Assembly (NCBI GenBank): GCA_016841245.1
Contig: JAENZN010000013.1
Location: 31,728-95,727 of the forward strand
DNA: 64,000 nt
Direction of reading: 5' to 3'
Source: Syntrophomonas sp.
GTDB lineage: Bacteria; Bacillota; Syntrophomonadia; Syntrophomonadales; Syntrophomonadaceae
Shown: positions 41,215-49,371 of the stretch, one piece after another
Layout: each line of letters begins with the position of its first letter
How positions within the stretch are numbered: position 1 is the first letter of the stretch
Made by a program: the position numbers and the translations under genes
Notes under the pieces: model-generated
What the model saw: only the letters and a program-made list of their open reading frames with translations
The model's database searches: none
What the model was told of the DNA's origin: nothing

Positions 41215-43038
41215 TTATAAATTAGACGATTCGTGCTCTATCCCGTTTAATCTGACCACATAATTACCGGTGCCAGAGTAGTTTATAGCAATATTTATTG
41301 TTTCACCGGCCGGATGAAATTCGTTATAGGCCTCATGCTCACCTTTAGCATCATTTACCATTACCTGAACATTATAATAATCCTTATCCTCAGGTAAAAC
41401 AATCTTCACCATTTTAGTTTTTTGAGCCGGTCCTGGTCCTTTACTGATAGTAAGATTAACTGTACTTTCTTCGTCAAGCAGTACGCCAGCAGCGGTGTCC
41501 TGCTTAATTACATAGTTACTGTAATATTCCTGGCTTTCCTCCCAGCTGATATTCTCCAGCAGCTTCAGAGCCGTCAATTTTTCCTTGGCCTTTTCCAATT
41601 CCATCCCTATCAGTTTAGGCATAGCCACCCGATTGGGTGCCGGTCCCTTGCTGACCATGAGGTTAATAGCACTGCCCTGCTTATAACTGGTACCATACTC
41701 GGGATCCTGAGACATAACTATATCCGCCTCATATTGGTCATCATATTCTAGATCGATCAAACCGACCGCAAAACCAGCATTCTTTATAGCCACTTTCGCG
41801 TCAGCAACTTTTTGGTTCGCTAGATTAGGTACTGTCTCCAACTGCGGTCCATCACTGACAGTAGCCTCAATTTGGGCTTTCTTTTTCACCTTCATACCCT
41901 CAGCCGGTTTCTGAACAATTACCCGGTCCTTCTCAACTTCATCATTATTGCTGCGCTTAATACTCATAGTTAAGCCACTGTCCAACAGGGTTTTGTTGGC
42001 CTCCTCCATAGTCATTCCTACAATATCAGGAACTACTATTTCCTCTCCGAAAAACGAAGAACTGAAATTGTAGGCCAGACCAGAAAGCAAACCTATTAAG
42101 GCTGCCAGTATTATAATGATGCCCACCGGGCTTAATTTCCGTTTTTTTGCCAAGCTATCACCTTCCCCATCTTCCATAAAGCCATTATTAATCAGCACTT
42201 CTCCATTGCCTCTGGCATGCATGTTAGCCTGAACCTGCAGGAGATCTTCACTCATTTCCCAGGCTGATGCATATCTATGAGCCGGTACCTTTTCCATGGC
42301 CTTCAGCACTATTTTTTCCAGAGGAAGAGGAATGAGAGGATTGCTTATTCGAGGTGACTCAGGTTCATCATGAATATGTTTAAGTGCTACCGTTATCATG
42401 CTTTCAGCATCGAAAGGCAGTTTTGCTGTAAGCATCTCATATAATACACATCCCAGAGAATATATGTCAGTAGCCGGGCTGACTGCCTCTCCCTTGGCCT
42501 GTTCAGGGGAAATGTAGTGCACTGATCCTTCTATATCTCCGCCAAAGGTAATAGTTTTCTTGTTGACGGCCTGGGCAATGCCAAAATCGGCTACTTTCAC
42601 TGTTCCCTGGGTAGTTATCAGTATATTATGCGGTTTTATATCTCGGTGAATAATTCCCCGCTCATGTGCGTGCTGAATCCCATAACATATCATTATTGCT
42701 ATATCAACCGCCTTTTTTACCGGCAGTGGTGCCTGATCACTGATGATACGCTGCAGAGTCTGTCCCTCGATATATTCCATAACAATATAATGTATGTCAT
42801 CTTCTTGTCCTACATCAAATATATTAACAATGTTAGGATGTGATAGACGGGCAGCAGCCAGAGCTTCTGTCCTGAATTTCTGAACAAAATTTTTATCCTG
42901 GGAGAATTCTTCCTTGAGTATTTTGACAGCTACTACCCTATCAAGAATTCGGCAATGAGCGGTATATACGTCTGCCATACCACCTTCACCGATTTTCTCC
43001 TTTAATTCATACCTTTCGCCTAATACAGTGCCTATCAA
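41215..43038 (-). CDS. prkC: PASTA-domain Ser/Thr protein kinase (PrkC/Stk1 type)
   Basis: 607 residues. The cytoplasmic Hanks kinase domain occupies about 1-270 (GEGGMADVY glycine loop, VAVKIL Lys, IHRDIKPHNIL catalytic loop, VADFGIAQA). A membrane span lies around 300-322 (VGIIIILAALIGLLSGLAY). Three PASTA repeats then start at VVPDIVGM, TVPNLANQ and AMPKLIGM, followed by a C-terminal beta-rich extracellular segment. PASTA repeats sense muropeptides or lipid II and control germination and cell-wall growth. It is paired with the PP2C phosphatase 15 nt upstream. Confidence 0.97.
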   Translation of the reverse strand: MIGTVLGERYELKEKIGEGGMADVYTAHCRILDRVVAVKILKEEFSQDKNFVQKFRTEALAAARLSHPNIVNIFDVGQEDDIHYIVMEYIEGQTLQRIISDQAPLPVKKAVDIAIMICYGIQHAHERGIIHRDIKPHNILITTQGTVKVADFGIAQAVNKKTITFGGDIEGSVHYISPEQAKGEAVSPATDIYSLGCVLYEMLTAKLPFDAESMITVALKHIHDEPESPRISNPLIPLPLEKIVLKAMEKVPAHRYASAWEMSEDLLQVQANMHARGNGEVLINNGFMEDGEGDSLAKKRKLSPVGIIIILAALIGLLSGLAYNFSSSFFGEEIVVPDIVGMTMEEANKTLLDSGLTMSIKRSNNDEVEKDRVIVQKPAEGMKVKKKAQIEATVSDGPQLETVPNLANQKVADAKVAIKNAGFAVGLIDLEYDDQYEADIVMSQDPEYGTSYKQGSAINLMVSKGPAPNRVAMPKLIGMELEKAKEKLTALKLLENISWEESQEYYSNYVIKQDTAAGVLLDEESTVNLTISKGPGPAQKTKMVKIVLPEDKDYYNVQVMVNDAKGEHEAYNEFHPAGETINIAINYSGTGNYVVRLNGIEHESSNL

Positions 43039-43053
43039 AGTATTAACCCCCTA

Positions 43054-43764
43054 TTACACTAGTATCAGTATTACTGTGATATTATCATAACCACCATTGT
43101 TCAGCGCACTGGCTATCAGTCTTTGTGCCGCTCCTTCAATGTCAGGTCCAAATTCATTAATTATTGATAATATTTCATCTTCATCAAGCATATCAGATAA
43201 ACCATCTGTGCAAAGCAGGATGATATCGCCTGGAACTACTGTTTCAATCAGATGGTCGATAATAACCTCTTCTTCAATACCCAGCGCCCTGGTGAGCACA
43301 TGATTATAGGCATTATTGCTCATTTCTTCAGGTTTTAGCAGTCCATCGTTCATCATCTGCTCGGCCAGCGTATGGTCTCTGGTTAACTTCCTGATCCCGG
43401 TTTCATTTATAAGGTACAGCCTGCTGTCCCCTACATGGGAAATGAGCAGTTCCTGCTCTTTTAATAGGGCAGCAGTTAAGGTTGTTCCCATTTCAAACAG
43501 CTCCGGGTTTTTTTTACTGCAGGATCTGATAGCTTCATTAGCTCGGGTTACACTTTCGTTTAACCATTCAACTGCTTCCTGCTGCTTAAATAACCCTAAA
43601 GAGTCTTTAAAAGCTTGAATAGCCAGGCTGGAAGCTACATCTCCGCCTTTATGGCCTCCCATGCCGTCGCAGACCATGCAAAGCCCTATCGCTTCTTCTA
43701 TCAGGAGACGATCTTCATTTGATTTCCTTACCAGTCCAATATCTGTTAATCCTGTTGCCTGCAT
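43054..43764 (-). CDS. prpC: PP2C-type Ser/Thr phosphatase
   Basis: 236 residues. The PPM motifs are all present: RKSNEDRLLI (metal Asp), CMVCDGMGGHKGGD, SHVGDSRLYLI, DHTLAEQMM, LLCTDGLSDMLDE and GGYDNITVIL. It removes phosphates placed by the partner kinase and uses two Mn/Mg ions. It lies between rlmN and the kinase gene, with short gaps (35 and 15 nt), in the usual Firmicute order. Confidence 0.96.
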   Translation of the reverse strand: MQATGLTDIGLVRKSNEDRLLIEEAIGLCMVCDGMGGHKGGDVASSLAIQAFKDSLGLFKQQEAVEWLNESVTRANEAIRSCSKKNPELFEMGTTLTAALLKEQELLISHVGDSRLYLINETGIRKLTRDHTLAEQMMNDGLLKPEEMSNNAYNHVLTRALGIEEEVIIDHLIETVVPGDIILLCTDGLSDMLDEDEILSIINEFGPDIEGAAQRLIASALNNGGYDNITVILILV

Positions 43765-43799
43765 ATACCTTAACTCCCTAAAAATAATAAAATACCCAT

Positions 43800-44891
43800 T
43801 TACTTTGAACTTTTATAGATAATACCCGGGTCAGCCCTCAGCTGCCCGCAGGCAGCCATAATATCTGCACCTTTTTCTTCTCGCACCGTAACATTGATTC
43901 CGCCATCCATCAACCGGTTGTAGAAATGCTGAATTTTTTGTTTAGACGGCTTTTTGAAGCTGAGACCAACAACTTCATTATATGGGATTAAATTTACATT
44001 GGCCAGCAGCGGCTTAACTAATTTGATCATATTGTCAGCATCCCGCCCGCTTATGTTCACTTCATCCAGCATTACATATTCAAAAGTTACTCTGCGATTA
44101 GTATTGGCTATATAATACTCTATCGCGTCTTTCAAGACATCCAGAGGATATTTCCTGTTCAAAGGCACCAGTTGGTTCCTCAGTTCATCATCACAGGCAT
44201 GCAGCGAAACTGCCAACGTTATCTGCAGTTCTTCCTGAGCTAATCTCCTTATTCCATTTGCTTCCCCAGAAGTAGATACGGTCATATGTCTCTGACCAAT
44301 ATTTACTCCCTTGGGGTGATTGAGCATTTGTATCGATTTAATCATTTGATCATAATTGAGAAACGGCTCTCCCATGCCCATATATACAATGTTACTAATA
44401 ATATTTTCTTCGTTAGTTTTCAGTTTCCTCTTTAATTCTCTTTTTGAGCCCAGTACCTGGCCAATTATTTCATAATAATCCATATTTCTTTGAAACCCCG
44501 CTTGCCCGGTAGCACAAAAACTGCAGCCAATAGGACAGCCTACCTGAGTCGATATACATAAAGTGTACCTGCGGTCTTTTTCCTGACCCTGAGGGATAAG
44601 TACCGTTTCAATTCTTTTTTTATCCCGCAGCTCGAGCAGGTATTTACGAGTTCCATCAGCAGCTACCCTCTGCTTTAATACCCGGGGAATGGATATTCTG
44701 GCGGTCAAATCAAGTTTTTTCCGCAGTTCCCGCGGCAGATCACTCATATCGTAAAATGAATTTATCTCTTTAAGATAAATCCACTTAAACAACTGCCGAC
44801 CTCTAAATGCAGGTTCGCCCATTTCTGTCATATACTCTTGAAGTTCTTCCATGCTTTTACCCAGCAATTCATCTTTTGTTGACGAAACCAT
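43800..44891 (-). CDS. rlmN: 23S rRNA (adenine-C2)-methyltransferase
   Basis: 363 residues. The radical SAM motif CPIGCSFCATG (C-x3-C-x2-C) carries the cluster. YMGMGEPFLNYD and MLDEVNISGRDADNM follow, and the C-terminal ADIMAACGQLR holds the methyl-carrying Cys. It methylates A2503 of 23S rRNA and A37 of some tRNAs. It is 6 nt from rsmB upstream and 35 nt from prpC downstream. Confidence 0.97.
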   Translation of the reverse strand: MVSSTKDELLGKSMEELQEYMTEMGEPAFRGRQLFKWIYLKEINSFYDMSDLPRELRKKLDLTARISIPRVLKQRVAADGTRKYLLELRDKKRIETVLIPQGQEKDRRYTLCISTQVGCPIGCSFCATGQAGFQRNMDYYEIIGQVLGSKRELKRKLKTNEENIISNIVYMGMGEPFLNYDQMIKSIQMLNHPKGVNIGQRHMTVSTSGEANGIRRLAQEELQITLAVSLHACDDELRNQLVPLNRKYPLDVLKDAIEYYIANTNRRVTFEYVMLDEVNISGRDADNMIKLVKPLLANVNLIPYNEVVGLSFKKPSKQKIQHFYNRLMDGGINVTVREEKGADIMAACGQLRADPGIIYKSSK

Positions 44892-44897
44892 AATTAT

Positions 44898-46271
44898 TTA
44901 CTTAATCCTCCTCATCAATGCATAAAACATCCCGTCGGTATTATACTTACCGGGCATAATAGTCAACATGCCTTCTGATGCCTGCTGCCGGTCCTTTTTA
45001 TCCAGCCTCCAAAAACTTATCCGGTCCTCAAACCCTTCCAGAACCAAGGCCCGTTCATTTATAATATCCATTACCCGATGTTCATTTTCATCCGGGTTAA
45101 TGGTGCAAGTTGCATATAAGAGAAGTCCACCCGACACCAGTAGTTCTGCTGCCTTCCTGAGCATTTCCCCTTGTATTGCGCAAAGTTCCCTGATATCCTG
45201 CGGCTTTTTCCTCCAGCGCGCATCAGGGCGCCGGTTCAAAACTCCCAGTCCCGAACACGGAGCATCCAGAAGAATACGATCCGCTTTTGGTTCATCGTCA
45301 CTTAAATCAAATATACTGCGAACACAGGTGTCAACTATGTCAATCCCCAATCTCTGGCAATTTTGCTTGAGCATATCTATTTTTTGCGGATATATATCGA
45401 ATGCTGCTATCCGACCGGTATTCTGCATATATTCTGCCATATGAGTAGTTTTACCTCCTACTCCGGCACATAAATCATATACTCTTTCTCCCGGGCTGGG
45501 ATTTAGAATAGCTGCCGCGAGCACGGATGAATCATTTTGCACATAGAAATTACCCGTTTCATAGGTTTTAAGCCTGCTAATGGATTTGTTTAAATCTTTA
45601 ATAACTACACCCCAGGGGGTTCTTATACCAGGTGAACATACTACTCCTTCCGCTTCTAATAAATGAATCAAGTCCGCTCTGGAACAGCGCAGACTATTAT
45701 TTCGAAATATCAATGGTGCCGGAGTATTATTGTACTGCAATAAACTTTCACAATCCTGTTTACCATATAGATCTAAAAACAATTCCACCATCCACTCCGG
45801 ATGGGAATAATATACCGCCAGATATTCTATTTCATCGCCAGGCCAGGTAAGCTTATCTTTACTGCGGATTATATTACGCAGCACCGCATTTACTACCCTG
45901 CCCAGAACGGCTTGTTTAGTTTTTACCCGGGTCAATTCAACGGCATCATTTACACAGGCGTAGTCCGGAATATTATCCATACAAAGAAGCTGGTATACAG
46001 ACATACGCAGGATATTTCTAACCCAGGGATGCTGTTTCTGGATTCCCTGCCTCACAAAAAGATTAAGCACCCAGTCCAGGCGCTTAATCATCCTTATGGT
46101 ACCGTTTACTATTTCACTTACATTTCTTCTTTCCTGAACTGTCAACACAGATGCGGACAATGCTTTATCAAGGGCCAGATTTGTATATGCACCCTTCTCG
46201 CTCACATCATTAATTACCTTCAATGCCAATACTCGGGTAGAACTTATACCGGAATCGGTTTTCTTATCCAA
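44898..46271 (-). CDS. rsmB: 16S rRNA (cytosine-C5)-methyltransferase B
   Basis: About 457 residues. The N-terminal NusB-like RNA-binding domain (1-150) includes ALKVINDVSEKGAYTNLAL. The C-terminal methyltransferase has VYDLCAGVGGKTTHMAEYM (SAM loop), LLDAPCSGLGVLNRRPD (motif IV Cys) and LLYATCTINPDENE (catalytic motif VI Cys). It methylates C967 of 16S rRNA. The frame opens at 46346, but TTG 46271, 6 nt after GAGGTG, fits better. The upstream part of the longer frame lies in an inverted-repeat region. Confidence 0.95.
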   Translation of the reverse strand: MDKKTDSGISSTRVLALKVINDVSEKGAYTNLALDKALSASVLTVQERRNVSEIVNGTIRMIKRLDWVLNLFVRQGIQKQHPWVRNILRMSVYQLLCMDNIPDYACVNDAVELTRVKTKQAVLGRVVNAVLRNIIRSKDKLTWPGDEIEYLAVYYSHPEWMVELFLDLYGKQDCESLLQYNNTPAPLIFRNNSLRCSRADLIHLLEAEGVVCSPGIRTPWGVVIKDLNKSISRLKTYETGNFYVQNDSSVLAAAILNPSPGERVYDLCAGVGGKTTHMAEYMQNTGRIAAFDIYPQKIDMLKQNCQRLGIDIVDTCVRSIFDLSDDEPKADRILLDAPCSGLGVLNRRPDARWRKKPQDIRELCAIQGEMLRKAAELLVSGGLLLYATCTINPDENEHRVMDIINERALVLEGFEDRISFWRLDKKDRQQASEGMLTIMPGKYNTDGMFYALMRRIK

Positions 46272-46321
46272 ACATTTCACCTCAACTGTTTTATTTAGAC
46301 CAACTCGCGCTTGGCCAGAAC

Positions 46322-46467
46322 CGATCATTAAGCTTTGTCTGAGCAAGGAAGGTAAGACGATTTACAGCAAACACATAGCTCTATTAGCAAGCATTATGGG
46401 ATATAGATAATATTCCTAATTCTGCCAGGTGAAGACCGGCTGACGGCGGGACAAAGCTTAATGATCG
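46322..46467. repeat. Element bounded by perfect 18-bp inverted repeats
   Basis: CGATCATTAAGCTTTGTC (46322-46339) and its exact reverse complement (46450-46467) enclose 110 bp with no gene, between rsmB and the zinc peptidase gene. Confidence 0.65.
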
Positions 46468-46511
46468 CTAAGCCTTAGCCGAAACTATCTTAAAAAATGC
46501 CAATTGAAAAT

Positions 46512-47183
46512 TTAATTGTCATTGCCACCGGTAAATATCAGTAAATAGTATAACAGACTGGACACCGCCGACAGGGTTGCTGCCAGATAGGTCAAGGCGG
46601 CTGCTCCCAGCACGCTCTTCACCCCGGGCAATTCGGCATTACTTACCAAGCCATTCTCACTCAGCAAGGCTACCGCTCTTCTGGAGGCATTGATCTCTAC
46701 CGGCAGAGTAACCAGGTGGAAAAGCACTACTACTGAAAATAAGATAATGCCCAGATATACCAGTCCCAGGTTATTCAAGAAAAATCCGATCAGCAAAATT
46801 GGAAACGATGCAGATGAGGAAAAGTTGGTAACCGGCACCAATTTGTGCCGGATTTCAAGCAGACCGTAATGATCACGATGCTGCAAGGCATGACCTACTT
46901 CATGGGCTGCCACACCTATGGCTGATATAGAATTGCTCCTGAATACCGACTCAGACAATCTCACGGTTCTGGATTGCGGATCATAATGGTCAGACAGATT
47001 CCCTGCTACCGGTTCTACTTTGACCGCCAGGTTGTTCCTTCTTAATATAGTGCCTGCCACATCAGCACCGGTGGTTCCCCGGGACGATAGTACCTGGGAA
47101 TACTTATTAAAGGTGGAGCTCACTTTATATTGCGCATAAATTGATAATAACAAAGCAGGCAGGATAAACATTAAATATCCCAT
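46512..47183 (-). CDS. YugP-type membrane zinc metallopeptidase
   Basis: 223 residues. An N-terminal membrane span is followed by the zinc motif AAHEVGHALQHRDHY (HExxH), then two or three membrane segments (roughly 125-165 and 200-218). PVEINASRRA with a conserved Glu/Arg follows. The family is known as neutral zinc metallopeptidases of unknown substrate. It abuts the DUF116 gene, sharing position 47183, and both appear in translation/maturation operons of clostridia. Confidence 0.93.
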   Translation of the reverse strand: MGYLMFILPALLLSIYAQYKVSSTFNKYSQVLSSRGTTGADVAGTILRRNNLAVKVEPVAGNLSDHYDPQSRTVRLSESVFRSNSISAIGVAAHEVGHALQHRDHYGLLEIRHKLVPVTNFSSSASFPILLIGFFLNNLGLVYLGIILFSVVVLFHLVTLPVEINASRRAVALLSENGLVSNAELPGVKSVLGAAALTYLAATLSAVSSLLYYLLIFTGGNDN

Positions 47184-47935
47184 TAATTTACCCCTTTCAT
47201 AATAGTTCTAAACGCCTGGTCAACCTGTTCCAGGCATACATCGGTGTTCATACAAGGCCCATGTGGTCTGGAATTCAATACTCCCATTACCGGCAGTCCC
47301 CCGGTGTCCTGAATCCCGGCCGCCAGGTCTCTCTCGCAGGCTACTGCAATAACTGCCCGCGGCTTGACCTCTTCTATCCATTTCCTGGCCAGGGTTCCTC
47401 CTGTAGCTACCTTTAATACTGCATTGTACCTGGCGCCCATATCCCTTAACTGCCCAATGGGACATTTACCGCAGTTTTTGCAGTTATTGATATCAATCGT
47501 GATCTTGAACGGACAATCGCTGTTCTGCAGACAGTGCGGCAGAAGCATCAATATCTTGTCACCGGGAAGTATTTTCTTTGATGCTACTATATAATTATTA
47601 ACGGAAATAAATGACTTTAATATTTTATCTCTTTCAAACCCCATCAACCTCCCAATAACCAGTGCAATGGGAAATAACAATTCATTGGCCCACAGGGTTA
47701 TTTTTTCCAGGGAAGGCATCGTCTTGGATCGCATAATCATTATGACAGTAGCCAGAATGCCAATACCCAGGATCAAAAATATTATTCCCAGGACTACTGC
47801 AACGATTATCAGCATTATCTGGCTGATTATAATATCTCGATTCACTATAATATACCAGATCATTAAAGCTATGGTCATTTCAAAGAGCAGGCTTGCTGCC
47901 AGCAATCCCACATAGATTCGTTTTTTGGTTTCCAT
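47183..47935 (-). CDS. DUF116 family membrane protein with Cys cluster
   Basis: 250 residues. Two N-terminal membrane spans (about 10-30 and 40-65) are followed by a cytoplasmic domain containing MLLPHCLQNSDC and CKNCGKCPIGQ (a ferredoxin-like C-x2-C-x2-C set), then VIAVACERDLAAGI and NSRPHGPCMNTDVC. The many Cys suggest one or more Fe-S clusters or zinc. The role is unknown; the family often sits, as here, between fmt and a zinc peptidase gene. The stop and start of neighbours touch, so translation is coupled. Confidence 0.93.
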   Translation of the reverse strand: METKKRIYVGLLAASLLFEMTIALMIWYIIVNRDIIISQIMLIIVAVVLGIIFLILGIGILATVIMIMRSKTMPSLEKITLWANELLFPIALVIGRLMGFERDKILKSFISVNNYIVASKKILPGDKILMLLPHCLQNSDCPFKITIDINNCKNCGKCPIGQLRDMGARYNAVLKVATGGTLARKWIEEVKPRAVIAVACERDLAAGIQDTGGLPVMGVLNSRPHGPCMNTDVCLEQVDQAFRTIMKGVN

Positions 47936-47948
47936 ACTGTCGGCCTCC

Positions 47949-48881
47949 TTATATACCCAGGAGTTTGCCCGTTATCCCCTTATATCCTCGCAGAAAATCG
48001 ACTGCCTTGATGCGATTTTTTCCTTCCTTTTGAACTTCCAGCACTTCCAGCAGTTTATCACCTGTTTTGACTACAAAGCCATCCTTACTCAAACTCACAA
48101 CCTGTCCAACTTCACCCTCAAGATATTCATCTATCACCCGGCTGAGAAATATTTTAATTTTAACGTTATCCAGCAATGTATATGCTCCGGGCACCGGACT
48201 CAAGGCCCTGATTTGATTAAATATTTTTAAGCTGGATTCACTCCAGTTAATTAATTCATCCTCCCGTTTCAGCATATGAGCATAAGTAGCCCGGGAATCA
48301 TCCTGCTTGATCCTTTTGGCCGGGCCTGGTTCAAGTTCGGATATAACCTGAATTAATAAGTCGGCCCCTATCTCCGCTAGTACTTTTTCCAGTGCCCCAT
48401 GATCCATATCATCATTTATATCTACCGAGGTCTGCTCAATAATATCTCCGGTGTCTAAACCCTTATCCATATACATAATAGTAATACCGCTGGATTTTTC
48501 TCCCGCCATTATGGCCCGCTGTATGGGAGCAGCACCCCGATACTTGGGTAAAATGGAAGCATGTACATTAATACATCCATAAGATGGATATTCCAGTATG
48601 GATTCTGGTATGATCTGGCCGTAAGAGGCTACAACTATAATTTCCGGATCCCATTCCCGTATTTTTGCCAGTGCTTCATGCGATTTTATGTTATCAATCT
48701 GGTAAATTTCCAGCCCCAAACTAAGTGCCGTTTCTTTGATAGGGGTAGGACTAAGCTTTTTCCCCCGGCCTTTGGCCTTATCTGGCTGGCTTACTACTGC
48801 AGCTATCTGGTGCCCGCTCTGGTATAATTTAAGCAGGGAGGGAACCGCAAATACAGATGTTCCCATGAAAACTACTCTCAT
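47949..48881 (-). CDS. fmt: Methionyl-tRNA formyltransferase
   Basis: 310 residues. RVVFMGTSVFAVPSL, KAKGRGKKLSPTPIKE, NVHASILPKYRGAAPIQRAI (catalytic Asn/His region), MYMDKGLDTGDI and the C-terminal OB-fold are diagnostic. It formylates initiator Met-tRNA with 10-formyl-tetrahydrofolate. It follows def by 16 nt, the standard def-fmt pair of translation start and N-terminal processing. Confidence 0.97.
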   Translation of the reverse strand: MRVVFMGTSVFAVPSLLKLYQSGHQIAAVVSQPDKAKGRGKKLSPTPIKETALSLGLEIYQIDNIKSHEALAKIREWDPEIIVVASYGQIIPESILEYPSYGCINVHASILPKYRGAAPIQRAIMAGEKSSGITIMYMDKGLDTGDIIEQTSVDINDDMDHGALEKVLAEIGADLLIQVISELEPGPAKRIKQDDSRATYAHMLKREDELINWSESSLKIFNQIRALSPVPGAYTLLDNVKIKIFLSRVIDEYLEGEVGQVVSLSKDGFVVKTGDKLLEVLEVQKEGKNRIKAVDFLRGYKGITGKLLGI

Positions 48882-48897
48882 TTCTCAATCCTCCATT

Positions 48898-49356
48898 TTA
48901 AATGGGTTCCTTACTAGTCTCAATAGCTTTGTCAATAAATAATATCCCATCCAAATGATCGATTTCGTGCTGAAAAGCTCGGGCCAGCAGGCCAGTACCT
49001 TCCAGAGTCATTTCTTCACCCTGCCGATTTAAAGCCTTCACCACAACTTTTTCAGCCCGCTTAACAATACCCACTATACCGGGTACGCTTAAACAGCCCT
49101 CGCTGGCGATTTCTTCACCCTCTTTTTCTATTACTTGCGGATTAATTAGTTCCATATAATTATCTCCGGTATCAATGACTACCAGGCGTTTGGATATTCC
49201 AATTTGCGGAGCAGCTAAACCTACCCCATTTTCAGCATACAGAGTATCCTTCATATTATCCAAAACCCGAAAAACACCCTCATTTATTTTGTTAACCGGC
49301 CTGGCCTCAGCTCGCAGAACTTCATCCGGCATGGTCACAACTTTATAAACTGCCAT
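48898..49356 (-). CDS. def: Peptide deformylase
   Basis: 152 residues. Motif 1 GVGLAAPQIG, motif 2 EGCLSVPG (zinc/iron Cys) and motif 3 QHEIDHLDG (HExxH) are all intact. It removes the formyl group from nascent proteins and normally uses Fe2+. It lies 15 nt after priA and 16 nt before fmt. Confidence 0.97.
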   Translation of the reverse strand: MAVYKVVTMPDEVLRAEARPVNKINEGVFRVLDNMKDTLYAENGVGLAAPQIGISKRLVVIDTGDNYMELINPQVIEKEGEEIASEGCLSVPGIVGIVKRAEKVVVKALNRQGEEMTLEGTGLLARAFQHEIDHLDGILFIDKAIETSKEPI

Positions 49357-49371
49357 TGGTATGAACCCTCC

